Source: Chryseobacterium sp.
GTDB lineage: Bacteria > Bacteroidota > Bacteroidia > Flavobacteriales > Weeksellaceae
Direction: 5' to 3'
Length of the DNA: 47,363 nucleotides
Assembly (NCBI GenBank): GCA_003248755.1
Contig: QFQW01000024.1
Span: forward strand, 1-47,363
The notes beneath the pieces were generated by a model. It did no database searches, was not told the DNA's origin, and saw nothing but the letters and a program-made list of their open reading frames with translations. Position numbers and translations under genes: made by a program. This document shows, piece after piece, positions 1 to 7,608 of the stretch. Each line of letters begins with the position of its first letter. The first letter of the stretch is position 1.

Positions 1-94
1 GTATTTTATTGTCTGTAGATTGAGCTTTTACTAAGTTTAGCGTGCCTAAAAATCCAAATAAAAATATTGATAATGCTAGCATTTTCTTGTTCAT
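1..94 (-). CDS. Start of an unidentified secreted protein (cut by left edge)
   Basis: Only the first 31 codons lie inside the window. They read as a classic Sec signal peptide: a basic start (MNKK), a hydrophobic core rich in Leu, Phe and Ile, and a probable cleavage site after LVKA before QSTDNK. The gene therefore encodes an exported or outer-membrane protein, but nothing of its mature domain is visible and I cannot name it. ATG is at 94. A Bacteroidota -7 box (TAACTTTG, minus strand, 142-135) sits about 40 bases upstream and supports this start. Confidence 0.75.
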   Translation of the reverse strand, partial: MNKKMLALSIFLFGFLGTLNLVKAQSTDNKI

Positions 95-134
95 AATCAA
101 TTGATTTTAAGTTATTACTTATCTAATGTTACGA

Positions 135-142
135 CAAAGTTA
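135..142 (-). promoter_or_regulatory. Promoter -7 box for the gene starting at 94
   Basis: The minus strand reads TAACTTTG, an exact match to the Bacteroidota -7 consensus TAnnTTTG. It ends 40 bases before the ATG at 94. I see no good TTG -33 element. Confidence 0.5.
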
Positions 143-210
143 CATAATATTTACATTTAATTAATATTAAATTAACATTGAAAATCAAAATTTAATATTG
201 GAAAAAGAAA

Positions 211-236
211 AAGGATTTTGAAATCTCAAAATCCTT
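211..236 (-). terminator. Intrinsic terminator after the small lipoprotein gene
   Basis: An 11-bp perfect stem (AAGGATTTTGA with TCAAAATCCTT) closes a 4-base loop. On the minus strand it is followed by a T-rich run, just beyond the stop codon at 247. Confidence 0.8.
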
Positions 237-246
237 AATAACTATT

Positions 247-411
247 CTATTTGTTTTGTCCCGGAGCGAAAGGCTTTGCAGACTTGGTTCCGTAGATTTT
301 TTTAGCTTGTCCAGGAGGAATCTTACCACTATTACCTGCTGTCCTTACTTCACAAGATATAATATTAAAAGCGAAAACAACAACTGAAAGATAAATTTTA
401 AATGACTTCAT
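247..411 (-). CDS. Small lipoprotein of 54 residues with a GQAKK / KSAKPFAPGQ tail
   Basis: This short reading frame starts at ATG 411 and ends at TAG 247. It has a hydrophobic leader of about 18 residues ending in NIISC, which fits a lipobox with Cys20 as the lipidated residue, so the product should be a very small lipoprotein. The mature part of about 35 residues is basic and carries the run IPPGQAKKIYGTKSAKPFAPG near its end. From memory, tiny lipoproteins with this Gly-Gln-Ala-Lys-Lys plus Ala-Pro-Gly-Gln pattern recur in Chryseobacterium-like genomes, where they are sometimes labelled quinol oxidase subunit 4. Nothing here supports that label and the function is unknown. It stands alone between uvrA and a terminator. 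Confidence 0.7.
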   Translation of the reverse strand: MKSFKIYLSVVVFAFNIISCEVRTAGNSGKIPPGQAKKIYGTKSAKPFAPGQNK

Positions 412-448
412 AACTGTTTTTCTTAGAGAATCACAAATCTGATACCAA

Positions 449-3277
449 TTACATCTCTTTCTTCAAAAACTTAGCCGTCAAACTTTTCTTAGATTTTATA
501 ATCTCTTCCGGCGTTCCTTCTGCAATAATCTGTCCGCCGTGTTTTCCTCCTTCCGGTCCAACATCGATGATATGGTCAGCGAGTTTTATCACATCCATAT
601 TATGTTCGATGATGATGAAAGAGTTTCCTAATTCTACCAATTGTTCAATAGCTTCCATCAGGATTTTTACATCTTCAAAATGAAGTCCTGTTGTTGGCTC
701 ATCCAAAATATATAAAGTATTTCCGGTTTGTTTTTTGGAAAGTTCGGTTGCCAACTTTACACGTTGTGCTTCTCCACCACTCAAAGTTGTGGATTGCTGT
801 CCAATCGTGATATAACCCAGGCCAACATCTTTCAGAGTTTTTACTTTGTTAAAGATTTTCGGAATCGGCTGGAAGAATTCTACCGCTTCATTGATCGTCA
901 TATCCAAAACATCGGAAATCGATTTTCCTTTGTAACGAACCTCCAGAGTTTCGCGGTTGAAACGTTTTCCGTGACAAGTTTCACAATGAACGTAAACATC
1001 TGGTAAGAAATTCATTTCAATCACTTTCAAACCGCCTCCTTGACAGGTTTCACATCTTCCACCTTTGACATTGAAAGAAAAACGTCCGGCTTTGTAACCA
1101 CGGATTTTACTTTCCGGTAATTCAGCAAAAAGGTTTCTGATATCTGTGAACATTCCCGTGTAAGTCGCCGGATTGGAACGTGGCGTTCTTCCAATCGGAC
1201 TTTGGTCAACATCTACAATTTTGTCGATGTTGTCAATACCGTCGATGCTTTTGTATGGTAAAGGTTCTTGGATTGCTCTGTAAAAATGACGATTCAGAAT
1301 CGGGTACAAAGTTCCATTGATCAAAGATGATTTTCCACTTCCTGAAATTCCTGAAACCACCACCAATTTTCCAAGAGGAATTTCAAGTGTTACATTTTTC
1401 AAATTATTTCCGGTTGCGCCTTTCAGAACAATTGATTTTCCATTTCCCTTTCTACGTTCGGCAGGAATTTCGATTTTACGTTTTCCTGTGATATAATCGG
1501 CTGTAATTGTATTTGCTTTTTTGATGTCTTTTGGATTTCCCTGCCAAAGGATTTCGCCACCAAATTTCCCTGCTCTTGGACCGATATCCAAAACGTGGTC
1601 GGCTTCCATAATCATATCTTTGTCGTGCTCCACAACCAAAACCGAATTCCCGATATCACGTAATTCTTTCAGAGATTTAATCAATCTTTCGTTATCGCGC
1701 TGATGCAAACCGATTGAAGGCTCGTCCAAAATATAAAGAACATTCACGAGTTGAGAACCAATTTGAGTCGCCAAACGGATACGCTGAGATTCTCCTCCAG
1801 AGAGTGTTTTTGAACTTCTGCTCAAACTCAAATAATCCAAACCGACATCCAAAAGGAATTGCAACCTGGTTTCAATTTCTTTCAGGATCTCGTGAGCAAT
1901 CAATTTATTTTTATCACTGAATTTATCTTTCACATCCGCTAACCAATCTTTGAAATCCAACAAAGACAATCCGTTAACTTCCGCAATATTTTTTCCATCG
2001 ATTTTGAAACTCAAACTTTCCTGACGAAGACGCGCACCTTTACAAGTCGGGCAAATTTCTTCTGTCGTGAAATTTCTTTCCACCAAAACTGCATCGTAAT
2101 TTTCTCTTTCGTCAACAATTTCTTCAAGGATCTTTACCAATCCTTCAAAATTGATCTTGATCTTTTTTGAGATTCCGGCGTGTTTCAATTCCTTTGTTAT
2201 ATCGCTGCTGTAACCGTAATAAATATATCCCAACGCTTCTTTCGGGATATCTTTGAACGGTGTTGAGAGACTTAACTCAAAAACTTCAAGAATCGATTTG
2301 ATCTGTGATAGAATCCATTTATTGGATTTAATCTGTTCCAAAGGTAAAAGCGCACCTTGATTGATGGATAATTTATCGTTCTCGACAAAATAATCCGTAT
2401 TCACTTTTTTGACCGTTCCAAGACCTTTACACGTTTCGCAACTTCCTTTTGGAGAATTGAAGGAAAATGTGTTCGGCTCCGGCAAAGCCAAAGAGTCTCC
2501 AGTGGAATCGTCCATCAAATTTTTACTGAAAAAATCGATTTCGTCGCTTCCCATTTCCTGAATCGCAATCACGCCTTCTCCCATATCGAGAGCTGTTTTC
2601 AGAGATTGTGACATTCTGGCTTCAGAAGCATTTTCTCCGATGATCCAACGGTCAATAACAACTTCGATATCGTGAGTTTTGTATCTGTCAAGCTTTAAAT
2701 CATATTCGATGTCTTGTAAAACACCGTCGATTCTGGCCTGAGAATATCCTTTTTTGGAAAGATGAATGAACAATTCGTGGTAATGCCCTTTTCTGGAACG
2801 CACAACCGGAGCCAACAGATAAACTTTTTTCCCTTTGAAGTTATCTTTAATGGTTTCCAGAATTTGTTCCTCGGTATAACTTACCAAACGTTTTCCTGAA
2901 CTCAATGAATAAGCATCCGAAACTCTTGCAAACAAAAGTCTCAGAAAATCATATAATTCCGTAATGGTTCCAACGGTTGAACGTGGATTTTTGTTCGTCG
3001 TTTTTTGTTCGATTGCAATAACCGGTGATAATCCTTCGATTTTATCAACATCCGGACGTTCCAGTCCGCCCAAAAACTGTCTTGCGTAAGCCGAAAAAGT
3101 TTCAATATAACGGCGTTGTCCTTCAGCAAAAATCGTATCAAAAGCCAAAGAAGATTTTCCGCTTCCGGAAAGTCCTGTGATAACAACCAATTCGTTTCTT
3201 GGGATTTTTACGGAAATATTCTTGAGATTGTGTTCTCTGGCACCGTAAACTTCGATAAAGTCCTGATTATCTTTCAT
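449..3277 (-). CDS. uvrA: Excinuclease ABC subunit A (UvrA)
   Basis: This is the damage-recognition ATPase of nucleotide excision repair; it loads UvrB at bulky DNA lesions. At 942 residues it has the normal family length. It shows both ABC modules: an N-terminal Walker A (GLSGSGKS, residues 35-42) and a second near residue 640 (GISGSGKS). Each has its signature loop (LSGGESQRIRLA and LSGGEAQRVKLA) and a LDEP Walker B. Zinc-finger cysteines are present as CETC and CPTC in the first half and as a CETC-(about 19)-CETC pair in the second. It is monocistronic and divergent from the S1/P1 nuclease. Bacteroidota often carry extra UvrA paralogues, but with all zinc modules and full length this looks like the canonical copy. 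Confidence 0.97.
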   Translation of the reverse strand: MKDNQDFIEVYGAREHNLKNISVKIPRNELVVITGLSGSGKSSLAFDTIFAEGQRRYIETFSAYARQFLGGLERPDVDKIEGLSPVIAIEQKTTNKNPRSTVGTITELYDFLRLLFARVSDAYSLSSGKRLVSYTEEQILETIKDNFKGKKVYLLAPVVRSRKGHYHELFIHLSKKGYSQARIDGVLQDIEYDLKLDRYKTHDIEVVIDRWIIGENASEARMSQSLKTALDMGEGVIAIQEMGSDEIDFFSKNLMDDSTGDSLALPEPNTFSFNSPKGSCETCKGLGTVKKVNTDYFVENDKLSINQGALLPLEQIKSNKWILSQIKSILEVFELSLSTPFKDIPKEALGYIYYGYSSDITKELKHAGISKKIKINFEGLVKILEEIVDERENYDAVLVERNFTTEEICPTCKGARLRQESLSFKIDGKNIAEVNGLSLLDFKDWLADVKDKFSDKNKLIAHEILKEIETRLQFLLDVGLDYLSLSRSSKTLSGGESQRIRLATQIGSQLVNVLYILDEPSIGLHQRDNERLIKSLKELRDIGNSVLVVEHDKDMIMEADHVLDIGPRAGKFGGEILWQGNPKDIKKANTITADYITGKRKIEIPAERRKGNGKSIVLKGATGNNLKNVTLEIPLGKLVVVSGISGSGKSSLINGTLYPILNRHFYRAIQEPLPYKSIDGIDNIDKIVDVDQSPIGRTPRSNPATYTGMFTDIRNLFAELPESKIRGYKAGRFSFNVKGGRCETCQGGGLKVIEMNFLPDVYVHCETCHGKRFNRETLEVRYKGKSISDVLDMTINEAVEFFQPIPKIFNKVKTLKDVGLGYITIGQQSTTLSGGEAQRVKLATELSKKQTGNTLYILDEPTTGLHFEDVKILMEAIEQLVELGNSFIIIEHNMDVIKLADHIIDVGPEGGKHGGQIIAEGTPEEIIKSKKSLTAKFLKKEM

Positions 3278-3302
3278 TGAAAAGTCTCATTCTGGGAAAA
3301 CG

Positions 3303-3310
3303 CAAAAATA
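3303..3310 (-). promoter_or_regulatory. uvrA promoter -7 box
   Basis: The minus strand reads TATTTTTG (TAnnTTTG), 26 bases before the uvrA ATG. The 152-base uvrA/nuclease gap thus holds a divergent promoter pair. I see no SOS-like palindrome. Confidence 0.5.
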
Positions 3311-3372
3311 CGGAAATTAATTGACGATTACACTTTAGCCTAACTTAAGTTTAATAATATTTAACAATGATT

Positions 3373-3407
3373 TTGTGAGAATAAAACTATGGGTAAAGGT
3401 ATATTTG
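3373..3407 (+). promoter_or_regulatory. Promoter of the S1/P1 nuclease gene
   Basis: TATATTTG (3400-3407) matches the Bacteroidota -7 consensus and lies 22 bases before the ATG at 3430. A TTG at 3373-3375 is the candidate -33 element; the 24-base gap is one base longer than the usual 17-23. Confidence 0.55.
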
Positions 3408-3429
3408 CACTCTGAAATAAATTAAAAAA

Positions 3430-4224
3430 ATGAAACGTATTTTATCAAGATTCACATTCACAATTTGTATTTTATCATCACTCTACTCTTTTGCGTGGGG
3501 ATTGACAGGACACAGAATTGTAGCGGAAATAGCACAACATCATTTGAGTTCCAAAGCTCAAAGAAATATCAAAAAATTATTTGGAGAACAGAAAATGGCT
3601 TACTACGCCAACTGGCCGGATTTCATCAAATCCGATACAACAGGTGTTTGGAAAGAAACTTCGTCTTGGCATTATGTCAACATCAATCCACAGAAGAATT
3701 TTCAACAGTTCAAAGATTCTTTATCGATTCAGAAATCTCCGAATCTTTATACTCAAATCAGAATCCTATCTGACAAAATCAAAGACAAAAATGCATCTGA
3801 TAAAGATAAAAAAGAAGCTTTAATTTTCCTGATTCATTTAGTTGGTGACCTTCATCAGCCGTTGCACGTTGGAAGAGCTGAGGATTTAGGAGGAAACAAA
3901 ATCAATGTAACTTACTTTGGACAAAACACCAATTTGCATTCGCTTTGGGATTCAAAATTGGTTGATGACCAAAAATATACTTATACAGAATTTGCGAATC
4001 TTCTGGACATCAAATCCAAAGATGAAGTGAAACAAATCCAAAGTGGAACTTTGGAAGAATGGTTGTTTGACAGCCACAAAATTGCAAATTCAATCTATTA
4101 TCAAACTCCGAAAGATTCTAAACTAAGTTACGCCTACAACTATCGTTTTGAACAAACACTTGAAAGACAATTGTTGTACGGTGGATTGCGATTAGCGAAA
4201 GTGTTGAATGATATTTTTGGATAG
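3430..4224 (+). CDS. Secreted S1/P1-family nuclease
   Basis: The product is a zinc-dependent single-strand nuclease or 3'-nucleotidase of the S1/P1 family, 264 residues. A 22-residue signal peptide ends in SFA, and the mature chain starts W23-G-L-T-G-H28. In P1 nuclease the mature N-terminal Trp1 and His6 bind zinc, so this start and cleavage site fit exactly. Other ligands follow in family order: the Asp of NWPDF, the His of SSWHYVN, His and Asp in HLVGDLHQPLH, and the closing LHSLWD. It should act outside the cytoplasm, freeing nucleotides or phosphate from nucleic acid. Its stop codon lies only two bases from the stop codon of the convergent GNAT gene. Confidence 0.92.
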   Translation: MKRILSRFTFTICILSSLYSFAWGLTGHRIVAEIAQHHLSSKAQRNIKKLFGEQKMAYYANWPDFIKSDTTGVWKETSSWHYVNINPQKNFQQFKDSLSIQKSPNLYTQIRILSDKIKDKNASDKDKKEALIFLIHLVGDLHQPLHVGRAEDLGGNKINVTYFGQNTNLHSLWDSKLVDDQKYTYTEFANLLDIKSKDEVKQIQSGTLEEWLFDSHKIANSIYYQTPKDSKLSYAYNYRFEQTLERQLLYGGLRLAKVLNDIFG

Positions 4225-4226
4225 AA

Positions 4227-4715
4227 TCAATCCAAATTTTTAATCATCCAAAGATTACAACCAGAATGTCCGGAATCACCCAAGGCTTTTTCCAAATATC
4301 GAAATCCTTGTTTTTCGTAAATGGAAACGGCTTTGCTGAATTCTGGCAAACTTTCCAAATAAACTTGTTGATAGCCTAATTCTTTTGCTTTTCCAATACA
4401 TTTTTGCATTAATAACTTTCCCACTCCCTTTCCTCTGGCTTCTTTTGTAAGATAAAACTTGACCAGTTCTGTTGTATTTTCAGGAAGGTTTTCTGTTGGA
4501 AAAAGACCACAACAGCCTAAAATCAAACCATTTTCTTCAGCAACAAACAAAGCTGATTTCTCCGCTTTGAATAATGAATACAAATCATCCGTAGTTGGGT
4601 CAGAATAAACTGTTCCGCAAGTGCATTCTACTTTGAAATCGTGAAAACAACTTCTGATAATCTTGGCAAGTATCTCGTTATCTTCTTTTCTATTTTCTCT
4701 AATTATTACTGACAT
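4227..4715 (-). CDS. GNAT-family N-acetyltransferase
   Basis: A 162-residue single-domain GNAT protein, predicted to move an acetyl group from acetyl-CoA to an unknown amine. The acetyl-CoA binding region is clear: a strand ending in VKFYLTKEARGKGVGKLLMQ contains the R/Q-x-x-G-x-G/A loop (RGKGVG), and the C-terminal FSKAVSIYEKQGFR segment is the usual beta-bulge and Tyr region. It lies 13 bases after the UbiA-type gene on the same strand and is probably co-transcribed with it, but GNAT substrates cannot be read from sequence. Confidence 0.85.
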   Translation of the reverse strand: MSVIIRENRKEDNEILAKIIRSCFHDFKVECTCGTVYSDPTTDDLYSLFKAEKSALFVAEENGLILGCCGLFPTENLPENTTELVKFYLTKEARGKGVGKLLMQKCIGKAKELGYQQVYLESLPEFSKAVSIYEKQGFRYLEKALGDSGHSGCNLWMIKNLD

Positions 4716-4728
4716 TCTGATATTTATT

Positions 4729-5652
4729 TTAAATCAACCAAGGATACTTATGGAAAATCCCATCGAAAAGCATGGCTAAAATACCGAAGAAAATCCATAA
4801 TCTGAGGAGATTCAAGGATTTGAATTTATCATTTTTTTGATTTCGAAACAACATAAAAACAGTTCCGATAATAACAAATATAGTTGCTAAAAAATACCAG
4901 GCCATTATATTTTTGAATCCGATGCCGATACTCAGAATCACAGAAATCGCAAAGGTAATTATTAATAAAATTAATAAAATCGACCTTGTATTCTGAAACC
5001 CCAATCTGTTAGCGATTGTATCATAGCCGAACATTTTATCGGCATTTTTTGTTAATGTATCTTTTATAACGTCAATAATAAACAACATCAGAAAAAGAAA
5101 AATCGCCAGAAACAAAATCTTGAGCGAAAATGTCTGATAATAAATCAACATTCCGAAGAAAGGATAAAGTGTCAAAGCCACAAAAGTGAAATTGTTGAGA
5201 ACAATAATTTTGCTGAGCTTGTGACTGTAAAACCACATCAAAAACTGATAAATCAAAAAGAAAACAAAAACCCTGTAAGACACAAAAATTGCCAATCCTA
5301 GTGATAATACATTTAGAATAACATAAGCTATAAGAAAGTATTTTTCTTTGAGGAAACTTTGTAATCTGGAACGAAAAGGCTGGGTCAATTGGTCTTTTTC
5401 CTTATCATAAAACCGATTGATAATACCGCCTGCCAAAATGCTGAGAACGGAGCAAATGATAATCGAGTGAATCTTATAATCAAATACAAAATTTCTCAAA
5501 CTCTCTTCTCTGTTGAACAGGAAAAAAGTGGAAACATAAAGCGCAAAAGTCAGCAGAACAGCGACAAAAAAACGAGCACCCAAAAGAAAACCCATCAACT
5601 GAGAAATACGGTAAAGGGCATTTCGTGAAGTCGGTTTTGCTTCGTTTATCAT
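4729..5652 (-). CDS. UbiA-family prenyltransferase
   Basis: An integral membrane prenyltransferase of 307 residues with about eight or nine hydrophobic segments. The first Asp-rich motif is N79-RFY-D83-KEK-D87, matching the NxxxDxxxD form that binds magnesium and prenyl diphosphate. The second is DVIKDTLTKNAD near residue 195. Family members attach isoprenoid chains to quinone, haem or glycerol-phosphate acceptors. In flavobacteria, proteins at this position next to a mevalonate kinase are commonly annotated as geranylgeranylglycerol-phosphate geranylgeranyltransferase; that acceptor is inferred from annotation habit and synteny, not shown here. It is the middle gene of the run kinase, prenyltransferase, GNAT, although a 114-base gap with a large palindrome separates it from the kinase. 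Confidence 0.85.
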   Translation of the reverse strand: MINEAKPTSRNALYRISQLMGFLLGARFFVAVLLTFALYVSTFFLFNREESLRNFVFDYKIHSIIICSVLSILAGGIINRFYDKEKDQLTQPFRSRLQSFLKEKYFLIAYVILNVLSLGLAIFVSYRVFVFFLIYQFLMWFYSHKLSKIIVLNNFTFVALTLYPFFGMLIYYQTFSLKILFLAIFLFLMLFIIDVIKDTLTKNADKMFGYDTIANRLGFQNTRSILLILLIITFAISVILSIGIGFKNIMAWYFLATIFVIIGTVFMLFRNQKNDKFKSLNLLRLWIFFGILAMLFDGIFHKYPWLI

Positions 5653-5673
5653 TTTAATTACTGTACTTAAACA

Positions 5674-5746
5674 CTTCGACTCCGCTCAGTGTGACAACGC
5701 TAATGCTAACCATAATTTAGAGCTGTCAGTCTGAGCGGAGTCGAAG
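5674..5746. repeat. REP-like palindrome between the mevalonate kinase and UbiA genes
   Basis: Two 23-base arms (5674-5696 and 5724-5746) are inverted copies with two mismatches. Their core is CTTCGACTCCGCTCAG, and 27 bases separate them. It is much richer in GC than its surroundings. It could fold in the transcript between two genes that otherwise look like one operon, acting as an attenuator, an RNA-stability element or a passive mobile repeat. Confidence 0.85.
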
Positions 5747-5766
5747 ACTTGGTTTTATTAAATTGA

Positions 5767-6693
5767 TTAAAATCTGTAAATCACTTCTTTGTGGAATCCT
5801 TCCAACATTTCTTCTGCTTTTGCGTAATCTTTTGCAAAACCAAGAATATAACCTCCGCCTCCGCTTCCGCAAAGTTTAAGGTAGTATGCGTTAGAATCCA
5901 AACCTTTTTTCCATGCATTGAAAAGATTCTCCGGAATCATTGGACGGAAATGCTCGTAAGCCCAAACCGATAATTTTTTCAGATTACGGAAAAACGGGTT
6001 CATATCTTTTTTCAGGAAAGCATCGATGCAGGCATTATTGTAACGGATAAACTCTTCTTTCAAAGTTTTGCGGAAACCTTCATTTTTTAGTTTCTCAAAG
6101 AAAATCTGAATCATTGGTCCGGTTTCTCCGGTTATTCCGGAATCAATCAAGAAAATGGCACCTTTTCCAACTTCTTCCTTGGGAAGAGAAACTTTGCCAA
6201 CATTCTCTTTATTCTCGATAAGAATCGGAAGATTCATATAGCAAATCAAAGGGTCCATTCCTGAACTTGTTCCGTGGAAATAGCTTTCCAACTGTCCGAA
6301 AACTTTTTTCAAATCTTTCAGTTCGTCTTTAGAAATGGTTTCAGGTTCCCTCTTTGTAAAAGAATATTTTTCGAAAATCGCCGCAACTAAAGCGCCAGAA
6401 CTTCCAACACCATACCCTTGCGGGATGTTGGAATCGAAGAACAAACCTTTTTCGATATCATTTTTAAAAGCATCTACATTCAGCTTGAAATCTGAAGGCA
6501 ATTCTAAATCAGCTAAATAATTGGAATATTTTTCTAAAGATTTGTTGGATTTTTTTTCAAAATCGTTGTCCAAATCAGAAAACTTAAGTGTTCCTTTATA
6601 AAAACTATACGGTACAACCAACCCTTGCGAGTTCTCTATCATTCCGTATTCTCCGAACAAAATTATTTTTGCGTAAAATAAAGGGTTATTCAT
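5767..6693 (-). CDS. Mevalonate kinase-type GHMP kinase
   Basis: A 308-residue GHMP-superfamily kinase, most likely mevalonate kinase, which phosphorylates mevalonate on the way to isoprenoids. It starts with the family's substrate-pocket strand (KIILFGEYGMIEN) and has the phosphate-binding glycine loop GYGVGSSG at 93-100. It also has the SGMDPLICY catalytic-Asp segment and a late Gly-rich motif (LCGSGGGGYILGF). It lies upstream of a UbiA prenyltransferase on the same strand, which fits isoprenoid metabolism. Diphosphomevalonate decarboxylase and phosphomevalonate kinase are not in the window. A sugar GHMP kinase is the main alternative. Confidence 0.8.
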   Translation of the reverse strand: MNNPLFYAKIILFGEYGMIENSQGLVVPYSFYKGTLKFSDLDNDFEKKSNKSLEKYSNYLADLELPSDFKLNVDAFKNDIEKGLFFDSNIPQGYGVGSSGALVAAIFEKYSFTKREPETISKDELKDLKKVFGQLESYFHGTSSGMDPLICYMNLPILIENKENVGKVSLPKEEVGKGAIFLIDSGITGETGPMIQIFFEKLKNEGFRKTLKEEFIRYNNACIDAFLKKDMNPFFRNLKKLSVWAYEHFRPMIPENLFNAWKKGLDSNAYYLKLCGSGGGGYILGFAKDYAKAEEMLEGFHKEVIYRF

Positions 6694-6710
6694 ATTGCGT
6701 TTCGATATTG

Positions 6711-6718
6711 CAAATTTA
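6711..6718 (-). promoter_or_regulatory. Promoter -7 box of the mevalonate kinase gene
   Basis: The minus strand reads TAAATTTG (TAnnTTTG), 17 bases before the ATG at 6693. This implies a leader of about ten bases. Confidence 0.55.
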
Positions 6719-6788
6719 CAAAAAATAAATTATTCTATTAATATCAAATAATAAACCGAAAATTTAAATTTTCATTAATTATCCAAAT

Positions 6789-7601
6789 TTATTCTTTGTA
6801 AGGAAATAATTTCAGAAAACCTTCGTAAACACTCTTGTGCAAAATGGTCGCATGGTCATCGTCGGTCATTAACTTATATTCTAATTTTAAATTCTTTTTC
6901 CCGGAATTTTTAAGAATCTGATATAATCCGTCCGCTTCTTTTACCATCATCGGATGCTCTTGTTTCCCGACAGAAATATAAACGAATCGCTCGTCATCTT
7001 TCTGTTGGGAAATCAATTTTGCGGCATTATTATAAAGACTTTCGTTGTCCCACCAAAGACTCGGACTAACGATGAAATAATGTGTAAAAAGTTCCGGTTT
7101 TTTCAAAAGGATTTCCGTGGCGACCAATCCGCCCAGCGATTGTCCAATAACATATTTCGTTTTATCGGTCTTATAAGTTTTATCGATGTATGGTTGTAAT
7201 TCTTGCTCAACAAACTGAATAAATTTATCCGAATGTCCCGTCGTAGGATAATCTTTCTGTAAATCCTTCAAATCTGTATGAAATGTAAAATCTCTTTTTC
7301 TATCAACATTTTCAATACCAACAATGATGAAATCTGGCATCTTAAATGACATATTGAAAAACTGCTGAAGTCCGACCAAATGAAGAAAATCCTCATTCAT
7401 ACTTCCATCCAGAATATAAATGACAGGATAACTTTTGGTTTTATCATAATTCTGAGGAAGATAAATATTCAGGATTCTTGTTTCCTTCAGAACATTGGAG
7501 GTCAACGTTACTTTTTGACCGATTTTCAAATCTTCGACAACCGGACTTTGAGCACTCAAAATTGTAAAAAGAAACAAAAATGCGAAGCTTAATACTTTCA
7601 A
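6789..7601 (-). CDS. Secreted alpha/beta-hydrolase, putative esterase (esterase D / siderophore-esterase-like)
   Basis: A 270-residue alpha/beta-hydrolase of the putative-esterase family, similar in plan to the enterochelin esterase-like IroE/Fes group. A signal peptide (MKVLSFAFLFLFTILSAQS) sends it to the periplasm or beyond. The nucleophile elbow GQSLGG sits near residue 153 and the catalytic His near DDDHATI. The substrate is unknown: siderophore, acetylxylan or another ester. The start is TTG at 7601, with no usable ATG nearby. Only seven bases separate it from the stop codon of the upstream MFS gene, so translational coupling is likely. The pairing suggests import of a compound followed by hydrolysis, but this is inference. 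Confidence 0.82.
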   Translation of the reverse strand: MKVLSFAFLFLFTILSAQSPVVEDLKIGQKVTLTSNVLKETRILNIYLPQNYDKTKSYPVIYILDGSMNEDFLHLVGLQQFFNMSFKMPDFIIVGIENVDRKRDFTFHTDLKDLQKDYPTTGHSDKFIQFVEQELQPYIDKTYKTDKTKYVIGQSLGGLVATEILLKKPELFTHYFIVSPSLWWDNESLYNNAAKLISQQKDDERFVYISVGKQEHPMMVKEADGLYQILKNSGKKNLKLEYKLMTDDDHATILHKSVYEGFLKLFPYKE

Positions 7602-7608
7602 AATACAG

